Origin: Scilla litardierei
Lineage: Eukaryota; Streptophyta; Magnoliopsida; Asparagales; Asparagaceae
Length of the DNA: 64,000 nucleotides
Assembly: GCA_030789695.1 (NCBI GenBank)
Contig: CM061140.1
Span: 170,710,319 to 170,774,318, forward strand
Reading direction: 5' to 3'
This document shows positions 55,750 to 64,000 of this stretch, one piece after another (within the stretch, counting starts at the first letter, position 1; every line of letters starts with the position of its first letter). The position numbers and the translations under genes were made by a program. The notes below the pieces were generated by a model, which saw only the letters and a list, made by a program, of their open reading frames with translations, did no database searches and had not been told where the DNA came from.

Positions 55750-57414
55750 TCACTCGATGATACGTGCGATTGTCTGGACCGCGTTTACCCCTTTTCCACT
55801 GTCCTGCTGTTTGGACGTTCCTTCTCCCGAGGTGGGGTCGTTGGCGGAGCTCTTCAGGTGCCCCCGGCCCACGAGCTTCTCGATGTCTTTCTTCAAGTGC
55901 CAACAGTCGTCGGTATCGTGGCCGTTGTCTTTGTGGTACTTGCAGTATTTCTCTTCATCCCTCCCGCCTCTCCTCGTCCTTCGGGGAGGTCGGCTCGTAT
56001 GCCCTTCCTTCTGGGCTTGCGCTAGGATCACGTCCGGGGCGGTGGTCACCGAGGAATACCGGTGTTCTTCCCTCCGCGGTCTTCCTCTGACCCTCTTCTC
56101 TTGTCGATGCTCCTCCGTGTCGCGACGCTCGTTCTCGTCGCGCTTGGTCCCGCGCCTGGTCTTACCCTCATCCACGGCCAGGGCCTCTTCTGTCAGCATG
56201 AAGCTCTCTGCTCGGGCCATAATTCCGGCGAGGTCCATCGGTGGGTCGCTGTGTAGCGATTTCTTTAATCCCCTATGTCGTAGCCCCTTTTCAGGGCCGC
56301 CTTTACCACCAGCTCGGGGCAGCTATCCACGCTCAATCGCTCCATGTTGAAGCGACGCATGAAGTGCCTCAGCGACTCGGCCGGTCCATGCACCACATTG
56401 AACAAGTGTTCTGAGTCAGGTTTTACATGCCGCCCGGCCATAAAATGCTTGCAGAACAACTGGGTGAGCTCCTCGAAGCTTTCTATCGACCGACTGGGCA
56501 GGCTGAGGTACCAGGTCTGAGCAGCCCCCCGTAGGGTGGAGTAGAAACCCCTGCAGAGCAGGGTGTCATCGGCCCCCTGGAACGCCATGACCCCCTCGTA
56601 ATCCATCACATGGTCTGCGGGGTCGCTAACGCCGTTGTACTTCTCCAGCGTCGGTACCTTGAAGTTCACGGGTATCCGTGCCTCGGTTATCCTCCGAGTC
56701 AGGGGGCATCGTTCTCCACTGATGCACCCGGGTCGCTCCCCTTCGCCCGTCTCCTTGCCGTTCGGTTGCAACGAGGGGGCCAGTGGAAGCTTGACCTCCT
56801 CTTGGGTCCTTGCCAGCTGAGATCCCAAGTCTGGGTGCCGGGCTCGATCGACGCGAACGTTCTTTCCGGCTCTTCTGGTGGTGGGCCTTTGTCCGTTGGC
56901 TGCCTCCGCTCTGGTAAGACCGGACGCTCACTGATCGGCGATCATCCCGCCTACGTTTGTGCGACCCCGGACGTGCGGACGAGGCCGTCCTTGAGATGTC
57001 GCCTGTCCGCTCCGAGTTCCCCCCCTTTCCCCCTCTGAGTGAGGTGGGAGTGGGAGATCGCTCCGGGGAAAAACCGGGCATGGTGAACCTCCTTTCCGTG
57101 TTCTGCACTCCTTTTCCGTGGTCGGCAACCACGGCGGAACGAAGAGGTCGTCGATCCTCTTCCTGGCGGGAGGCCCGTCCCTCCCCACCCTCAGGGGTGG
57201 GAGTGCTGCTAACGAGCTGCTGAATTGTCGCGACTAAAGTTTGGATGTTGGCGTTGGTCTCCTGCGCGTAGGCTCGGAGTTGTCCCTGCGTGGCCAGCTG
57301 GGCGTTGTTGGCCTCCCCGGCAGCGCAGCCGTTCGGGGTCTCGACGGGGGCATGGTACATGCCCTCCTCCGGGATGGGAGGCATGCGACCTAGGCCATTG
57401 CTGATTGGTTCCAT
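55750..57414 (-). pseudogene. Element E gag, two frameshifts
   Basis: On the minus strand ATG 57414 opens MEPISNGLGRMPPIPEE, and the frame is open for about 200 codons of charged N-terminus. It shifts near 56780 into the core ('KYNGVSDPADHVMDYEGVMA', 'GFYSTLRGAAQTW', 'LTQLFCKHFMAG') and shifts again near 56270 ('KAALKRGYDIGD' against the expected long helix). It continues 'DLAGIMARAESFMLTEEALA' and ends with the zinc motif [14 protein letters not shown] and ...RIIE-stop at 55750-55752. It has no stop at the place where C gag has its TGA. Confidence 0.9.
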
Positions 57415-57443
57415 CTTGGTGGTTTTACGTGGGTGTTAGATCG

Positions 57444-57461
57444 TTTCCACAGACGGCGCCA
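57444..57461 (-). other. Primer-binding site of element E
   Basis: Minus strand TGGCGCCGTCTGTGGAAA, two bases from the 5' LTR. One base differs from the B-D form. Confidence 0.85.
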
Positions 57462-57463
57462 GA

Positions 57464-58362
57464 TGTTTACGGGTGTTTTCTCACCACAGCTCGTTGACCG
57501 TTGGCTGTATGGTCAACGTGGTCAAGGGGCCGACTTGGGGGTCCCTTGGGTTCGCCGAGCCTGCTTGTTCTCGGCGCTGCAGAGCTGAGGGGTAGCCTCG
57601 GCTCGGTGAATCGTGCTCGGCTTCGGCTGAATCGCGCTCGGCCTCGGTCGGACCCGAGTCGAGGGGTAGCCTCGGCGCCTTGCAAGTGAGATGACGCCTG
57701 AGCAGCCGTCCTCCTGACGACTGCGATGTGGGTAGCCGACCGGCGCTGAGGGGTAGCCTCGGCGCCTCGGATGTCTTCTTCCTGGACAGATGAGGAAACT
57801 CGTCAGGGAGGCCGGACCTAGGTTCCGGCCAAATCCCCTCCGATGCCTAAGTCAGATCAGGGTCTGAAAGGGTACTCGGCGGGGGAGATCCGACTTGCAA
57901 GGAAGCCGGAACGTCAACCCAGGCGGCGCGAGTAAAGGGGGAGGGAGGAATATGGAGTGGCGAAAGCCTAGGTCGTTGATGGAGTATCTCTCTGTTGATT
58001 ACCTGAGTTTCGATCCCTTTCTCCGTCGTCCTGGCCTTCCCCTTATAGGGTCTTCCGTGATTGCCCCACGTCCTGCCTCCTCTCACGTCCTCCCGATCCG
58101 CCTCCGCCTCCTCCCACTCGTGCGTAGTGGAGGGGTGGCCCATTAACGGGTCCGTTAATGGCCATCATGAGATCGCGGATTCAGGGGGGCGGTTAATCCG
58201 GTCGAATGGGGGCTAGTCGGGTGCCCCCGAGGGCGAATTGGCTGGGCCTTCAGCCCCGCCCGTGGGCTCCCTTCGGGCGGGCCTGTCTTCTCTAGTGGGC
58301 TTCTCCTTTGAGGTCGGGCTGTGGGCCGTTGTAATTCGGGCTTGTTGATATTAGTCGTAACA
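57464..58362 (-). repeat. 5' LTR of element E
   Basis: 899 bp. TATA-like site at about 58041 on the minus strand. Flanked on the right by TSD GCTCT. Confidence 0.93.
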
Positions 58363-58367
58363 GCTCT

Positions 58368-59880
58368 CCACCACATAGAAGGCAATGACAATCATGTCTT
58401 GATGTGATAAATATCTACAGCTATATTTTGGAAACTATTTAAAAAAATGTTGGAGAGCATTCCATTTCATTATTCATATCTTGGAAATTACTATATTTAA
58501 AAGGGTAGATGGAACAAAGCCCCCCTTTGAATAACATCATCTTAGAAAATGCATTCTAGACTACATAAATTTTAAAAACGGGAATGCTATATACACCTAA
58601 ATCATTTGATTGATGGGTACGTAGGTTTTTATCAAACGTGACAAAAAAAAGGAAGAGAGAGAGAAATGACTGGTAGATTTGACAATTTTATCACTTTTGA
58701 CTAAAAAAAACTTGCATACACCTCATATTCCGTGCTTTGATCCATCAAATAGTTAATTCTGTCAGCACTCTTGACTTGCACGTGAGGAACATTAATCAAA
58801 GCGATGGCATTAGGTTTCTCATGGACCAAAATACATGAGATTTTCTTATTAATTTCGATCGATAGTCAAGGAAATTGTTCTTTAGAGAAGGTTTTGCGCA
58901 ATTTACGTGTTTAGAAACTTTAACATCGCATGAAAATGTTGTGCGACACAATAGGACACGATAAGACACGAAATCACGTGTAACAAAGCTCGAAAAAGGC
59001 CAGTCTTATAATTCTATATACAAAGCAAAGAGAAGCTTCAATACGAACTCTGTCTGCCCTCATAAATATCAGCAACACCAACAGTATCAACTGTGGGTAT
59101 ACTTAGGAGCAGGGCCGGAAACCTGTGTTGCACCGTACACCTGTTATAAGGATAGTAAAGGACACACTGCTGTCTGCATTGTGGGAAAATGACAGTAAGC
59201 CCTCGGACAATTCCATCCTGCAACGACACGCCCTGCGATCCGGTGGGGCTCGGCCGTGATCGTACGCCAGCGCGCTGAGGCCCGGACAAAGAACAAGTCG
59301 GCCGAGTGGAACGTACGAAAAGTTCGTAGGCTTGATGCATAGGATTGGATATCTGCAATGGTGGCATGCAGTGGCTGTTGCCGTTGATCAGCAGCTTTAT
59401 TCTTTTACAAATTTACAAGTAGGGCTATAGATTTCTTTTCCAGGATGTGTTCCCTGTGGCATGCGTTGTTGATGAGATCATGAGCAGTGATCAATTCAGT
59501 CTTTCAGCCACTTCTGTATGATGCATGCATGGCCACCGTGACCTGTTTTGCAAGGGGACGTGTGTGGGCTGTTAGTTCTGCTTTATGTGAACCAGCTAGC
59601 TCGTTTCTGGTTTGGTCCCCCTCTGATTTATTGACGGGTCCTCGCCTTCACCAAGTGCATGCCTTCCAATCATATTTGAGGGGGTTTTAGGTGACGTGGC
59701 AAATGGTGGCAACTGTGCTTGTCACGTCGTAGCCACCCACGGGTTCGGCGATCAGAAATTGTTGTGACTGATGCATCACTGGGCCGGCCCAATGATCACT
59801 CAGTTGTTTATTTGAGCGGACATGCCGAAAAGCCCAGTAAAGCCCACAGCTTCGGCCTAACAGCTTAGAGGCACTCATGT
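58368..59880. other. Intergenic DNA, no supported gene
   Basis: AT-rich to 59,040, then mixed composition. Open frames at 59038-59367 (minus) and 59487-59690 (plus) have no recognisable domain. Confidence 0.45.
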
Positions 59881-60083
59881 GAGGCTGCCCTTTTTTGCAT
59901 TTAAGACGACACGTCAGCTGACCGTTGGAATTCTTCAATTAAAGCATCAGCTCAGAATGAAGGCATTCAATGGCTGACCGTTAAGCTCGTCATCAATGTC
60001 GACAGCTCAGGCCAAAAGCAATAAATCAGTTTAAAAGATCAAGTGTTACCCTCTAACGTTTCTCAAAAAGCAATTCCCTATAA

Positions 60084-60091
60084 GTAGTCTC
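60084..60091 (+). promoter_or_regulatory. Probable LTR TATA box, element F
   Basis: CTATAAGTAGTCTC context, about 280 bp before the PBS, similar in placement to the TATA of C and E. Confidence 0.4.
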
Positions 60092-60469
60092 TCGGACAAG
60101 TGGAGAAGGGAGAATTTCGAAAAACAAAAAAGTCAGGTACTCATATAATATTAGTATATGCTCCACCTAAAATTCTAAATTTCCTCAATAGTTCGGCGCG
60201 ATAACTATCGGTTGATCTCCCAACAGATCCGCCATATTTACCACGAGCATCCTTTGAGTCACTATAGGACTTAAGCTTCCGACATTCTACGCCAGCTACT
60301 TCAACCGTATCATCATTAAGAATCATCCAATAATATCAGTGGTGAGAAAACCTCCGTAAACTTTTGGTGCTGTCTGTGGGAATTCGAGTTGAGATCCACG
60401 TCGTCAACCACATTGACGATTACTCGCCCCACCAATCAAGGGGCCGAAGGCCAAATACCGTAGGGGTGG

Positions 60470-62013
60470 CAGATGTTACGACACACCACATGGATCATTG
60501 TTCTTCCACTCATGGAATGCCCGAGCCCAATTAGTGACTTTGGAGTAGTTCCAAGAGTTCGCACGGGAGGTGAGCGTCAATATTCAAACGCTGACTGATG
60601 TGATAGAACGATTGAACACAGCCAACCACGAGCCCACTAGTCTTCCCAACTTCTTCTTATCAGCACCCAAAAGTGCCACCCGCCACGTCAGTGGGCCAAG
60701 AAACTTTACATCATAAACTGGAGCGCAGGTTCACACTGCCTTCTTCCCCACAGCAATAGAAACAATGCCCCTTCTCTCCTCGTCCTGAAGGAGCTCAAGG
60801 CGACAAGAATGGGGTCGCATCTCAACTACAGCCGATCTCGAGGGCCCACAGTTCTCCCTTGGTAGAGTTGATGACCATTTCCCTACTCATGCAGATGATC
60901 GACGTAGAAAGAGACATCGTGGGCGAAGTCACATCCCTTGTAGGTCTCATGTAGGCCTCAAGAGGAACGCTAAGAGAGACAACCTTCACTCTCAGAGCTC
61001 TGCCAATAGCTCTGATGAGGATCAAGGTGCCTCTTCCAACGCTTCCAACATTCGACTCAGGAGATCTAGGAGTCGAGGAGATGTATGCCGACATCACTCC
61101 TTGTCATCGGACTCAAACCCCATTGAAGGAGAGAATCACCTTGGCCTCGCAGCTGACCAGATTCAAGATGCCCAATCTAGACAAGTATGATGGCTCGGGT
61201 AATCTTTGTGAACACATCTAAGACTATATAGCAGTGACGAAGATACAGTGGGCCGACGACTTCCTCCCCTGTTGAGCTTTCCAAACAACTCTACGGAAGG
61301 CCTCGAAGAAGTGGTACAACGGACTTCCCAATCAGTCTATTTGATCATTCAAAAGCTTGTCCTAAGTCTTTTGCCAACAATTCGTGGCAGTGAGAAGGAG
61401 GAAGCAGAGCTCGGACCACCTATTCACCTTGGTGCAGAAAGAGGAGGAGACATTAAGAAGCTTCCTGAAATGCTTCAATTCAGAGAGGCTGAGTGATGAA
61501 AGCTGCAATAACAAGATGATTATGGTTGCACCCAAGATGGAGGTTCAGTGTGAAGACTTGATGAAATCTTTGTATCATAAACCGCCTCACAGCTTAGATC
61601 AACTCCTTACCAGAGCGGAGCGGTATATGATGGCAGAGGACGTGCTGGCCACCCGCGATGGAGTAGTTTCAAATCCCCAAACTGAATCAAAAAGTAGCCG
61701 AGTCTAAGATTGAGGCCCGTCAAGTTCAAAGGAGCCCGCAACCATCAAAGGGCTCCAGAGGCTGAATGTGCGGATTGTCGCCCGTGGGTGCTTTCTGTCG
61801 AAATCAGCAAAGATTTCCCTTCAGTTCTTCAAAGTACTGAGGAAGGCAGCATTCTTTCCAGAGATCGTCTGTCAAGGCAAGCTCACTGCCAAGTGGAAAT
61901 ATCCGTATAAGATTACTGAAGTTCTTGGTCCCGCAACATACAGACTCTTAATAATGAACGATGGAGAGCTCCTCCATCCTTGGAATGCAAAGCATTGGAT
62001 GTATTATCCGTAA
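60470..62013 (+). pseudogene. Element F gag and pol remnant with RT-integrase fusion
   Basis: Gag traces begin near 60550 and are clear at 61384-61707 ('SDHLFTLVQKEEETLRSFLK', 'CFNSERLSDESC', 'LLTRAERYMMAEDVLA'). Near 61715 the sequence jumps to the end of RT ('IKGLQRLNVRIVARG' and 'FLSKSAKISLQFFKVLRKAA', reading across frames). Near 61870 it jumps again to the integrase tail ('QGKLTAKWKYPYKITEVLGP', 'ATYRL', 'HPWNAKHWMYYP'). Most of pol is deleted. Frames are interrupted. Confidence 0.75.
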
Positions 62014-62409
62014 GAAACAAGAAACTGAGCAAATCATCGTGCCATTTTTTATTTCAGTTTCTCTGTTTTTAATATGTAGCTGCCCAAGCATAGGTCGTCT
62101 TGCTAGCCGACATATCCATGGGTCAGGTCCTGCCCTACGGACCCGATCAGGCCATTATCTAAGCCCACATGCAACAGGGAAATTAGATGATAAATACATC
62201 AATTTATTTTGTTCATTTTGAGAAGGAGATGATTATAACACAAATTTTTAAGGGTAGAGTTGGCATTTGAATAGGGTATGATTTGGTTCCTCATACAACT
62301 TAAAGGATAAATAGACGTATAAAAATTTATGAACAATAAGTTGGTAATTAATGTTACATCATTGGGCAGGCTCTTAAAGACAGAACGAATATAGACGCTC
62401 ATTTAAGTG

Positions 62410-62500
62410 AGGCTCGCTAAGGAGGGTGAAGCGGCCCATCAAACCCACAAAACCCATCAAGCCCATCAAACACATCACGCCCATCGAGCCCATGTAAATG
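62410..62500 (+). repeat. Short CCCATCAA-type repeats
   Basis: About eight copies of 'CCCATCA' or 'CCCATCG' with 2-5 base spacers in the 3' part of element F. Confidence 0.6.
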
Positions 62501-63009
62501 TCCGGCTGTTTACTTGGTCAAGGGCAGTTCGCATCATGCCCATTAGGCCTCCACGTCTCTAAGAAGAGATGGGCTCTGTAATGGCGTGTTGGTTAGACAC
62601 CCAATATGCCTGAAATGAAAGAATGAGCGTGCAACTATCGGCGCGAGCCGGTTATTTGTCAACAAGACCACTGGGACGACTTCACCTATAAAAGGAATAA
62701 CCCTCGAGGAAACATGAGAGGTCAATAGAGCTACTAAGTACAAGGTACTCTGACAACACCTATCTTTTATTTTTCACAACATATTTCTTCCTCCTTGACT
62801 CGGTAGAGCAGAACCTCGGACGATCTCCCTCTAGATCGACCCTGCTGCCCAAGATCTCTCTTAAGTTCCATACTAACTTAAGAATCGGAGGAAATTTGGG
62901 TTGGAGCCCAAATCTGACCCCCCCCCAACGATTTCTTGTTGTGCAGATTGCTCAGCATGTGATTCTTTAAGTAGTTCAGGGCCCCTCTAAACTAGGTCCG
63001 TCTTCATAG

Positions 63010-64000
63010 TGTTGAATATTGGACTCCTCGGATTTGGTTTTGGATGATGAGCAAACATAAATAATTCATGAACTAACAAATTGTGAGCGCAGTATTGGAG
63101 ATCGTCGCCAAATTCACGAGAACAATCAAAGCGACATCTCAAGACTTCTCAAAGCACGTATTCATTGCCTAAAGCTTCGTTGAAGCTCTTGGACCGTTTT
63201 GGAAGTCATGAAGAATTAATCGAAGCTCTCGAAGACCATTTTTTAAGGTTTTATTTATAGTCTTTTAGCTTCGATCTATAAAATGTTAAGCCTTGAGTAT
63301 ATCTTACGATTCTATCTTCATAACGCTCATATCGTAGCTCTAGGATCTTAGTACAAGTTCATTCTAACTTCCTCGAAGCGTCGCGCTTCGATTCGGACTT
63401 GTTTGTGCATATTAATTGGTACAAGAAGAAGTACTGACCGACTAGATGGTGATCTAGTCGGTCAGAAGAGCTTCTTGGACCGACTAGTTTGCTTCCTTAA
63501 TTTCTTGCACCTTACTGTTTACAGTTAGTCGGTCTACGTTGACTCACCGACCGACTAGTTTGTGAACTAGTCGGTCAGTGATGCTTCTTTGACCGACTAG
63601 TTGTGATTTACTGTACATGCTAAATTTCTCCTAAGCTACTGTTTATCGTTAGTCGGTCTAAGAACGTTTGGTGACCGACTAGTTGACAATCTAGTCGGTC
63701 AACTTTTGTTCTTGGACCGACTAAGTCAATTTGTATTCAGACTATTTCACTTTGCCTCTTAGTCGGTCTACGTTCACTGACTGACCGACTAGTTGTGAAA
63801 CTAGTCGGTCAGAATGTCTTGTTGGACCGACTAGATTTCTAGGTCTGAATTTCTATCTCTTCTCAGTCCCTCACTTAGTCGGTCCATGTTGTTTGACTGA
63901 CCGACTAGTTGATGAACTAGTCGGTCAGTGGTTGTTCTTTGACCGACTAGTTGCCTCAGATTTCTATCCGTTGGAAATTGACCTAACTTGTTTTTATGGG
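63010..64000 (+). mobile_element. Start of a Ty1-copia-type LTR (right end outside window)
   Basis: The sequence TGTTGAATATTGGACTCC followed by 'TTTTGGATGATGAGCAAACA' is the usual start of SIRE-like copia LTRs. The following kilobase is non-coding and contains the GACCGACTAG array. The element continues beyond the window. Confidence 0.65.
63438..63949. repeat. Alternating GACCGACTAG / CTAGTCGGTC array
   Basis: About 19 boxes alternate in orientation. Forward copies lie near 63438, 63479, 63549, 63591, 63672, 63782, 63824, 63898 and 63940, and reverse copies near 63454, 63568, 63690, 63799 and 63918, with shorter TAGTCGGTC copies between. Neighbouring opposite copies with 4-10 base gaps (for example 63549-63577) make strong hairpins of about 10-11 bp. 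The blocks recur roughly every 110-115 bp. Confidence 0.9.

Larger units (their letters stand above)
50631..58362 (-). mobile_element. Element E: gag-only Ty3-gypsy Tat element, minus strand
   Basis: LTRs at 50631-51522 (892 bp, 3' LTR) and 57464-58362 (899 bp, 5' LTR) and a perfect TSD GCTCT (50626-50630, 58363-58367) define 7732 bp. Gag reads on the minus strand (57414-55750), the antisense gene on the plus strand (51886-54023), with two hairpin arrays between. There is no pol. The 7-bp LTR length difference is one indel near the 'gcctcgg' repeat (about 57760). Same subfamily as C. Confidence 0.94.
59880..62960 (+). mobile_element. Element F: heavily deleted Ty3-gypsy Tat element
   Basis: A decayed LTR end (GTGGTGAGAAAACCTCCGTAAAC, ending about 60361) and PBS-like TTGGTGCTGTCTGTGGGAA (60364-60382) are followed by gag remnants, a short RT piece fused to the integrase C-terminus, and about 0.9 kb of non-coding DNA. 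The R-U5-like 3' end has ACTTAAGAATCGGAGG near 62877. The two LTR regions are too diverged to align by eye, so the outer limits are approximate. Older than B to E. Confidence 0.65.

Noticed and set aside
1..64000. tRNA, rRNA or other structural RNA genes
   Set aside because: None recognised on either strand. The tRNA-like matches are the short primer-binding sites of the retrotransposons.

Overview
The window is nuclear DNA of a seed plant with a repeat-rich genome. The evidence is nested LTR retrotransposons of the Ty1-copia and Ty3-gypsy/Tat types, MULE- and hAT-type DNA elements, fold-back MITEs, AT-rich single-copy remnants and GT-AG introns of plant size. I found no intact cellular gene, rRNA, tRNA, CRISPR array or bacterial feature. 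The species cannot be named from the sequence.

Left part (1-24,100): the window opens in a copia-type LTR (to about 1,530) that carries an array of the 10-bp palindrome CAGTCGACTG. Next come a possible chromovirus LTR (2858-3938) and a Tat-type LTR remnant (about 3960-4536). A complete but decayed copia element on the minus strand (5669-12453; 182-bp LTRs, TSD GTAAT) follows. Then there is a three-level nest: a hAT end (TAGGGGTGAGCA at 14378) was hit by a copia LTR that is now solo (14390-19801, TSD GAGCA), and that LTR was hit by a young Ale/Retrofit-like copia element (14890-19506, 113-bp LTRs, TSD TTAAG). hAT transposase remains lie at 20.9-21.4 kb. Two fold-back elements and another copia-like LTR fill 22.1-23.9 kb.

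Central part (24,100-58,400): four related Ty3-gypsy Tat elements. B (about 24.14-29.897 kb), C (29955-37510, TSD GAAAC) and E (50631-58362, minus strand, TSD GCTCT) have gag but no pol. D (40369-48941, TSD CTACT) has protease-RT-RNase H-integrase but almost no gag. All four carry an antisense gene in the 3' half, convergent with gag/pol, encoding a PF04195-like (putative gypsy type transposon) protein followed by a coiled coil. The gene has three exons with conserved intron positions and, in B, C and E, its own TATA box. The copy in B is open across all three exons and joins in phase (about 674 codons). In the gag-only elements the space between gag and the antisense gene holds tandem arrays of hairpin-forming units; D lacks them.

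Between C and D lie a MITE (38447-38761) and a non-autonomous MULE (39421-40067; TIRs over 100 bp, 10-bp direct repeat). The right end holds a heavily deleted Tat element with an RT-integrase fusion (about 59.9-62.96 kb) and the start of a copia LTR (63010 to the edge) with an alternating GACCGACTAG/CTAGTCGGTC array.

The gag-only and pol-only elements share LTR ends, primer-binding site and leader, so they look like parts of one interdependent family: D, or an intact relative, could supply pol and B/C/E-like copies gag. Most stops in these ORFs are explained by C-to-T changes, as expected for methylated, silenced elements.
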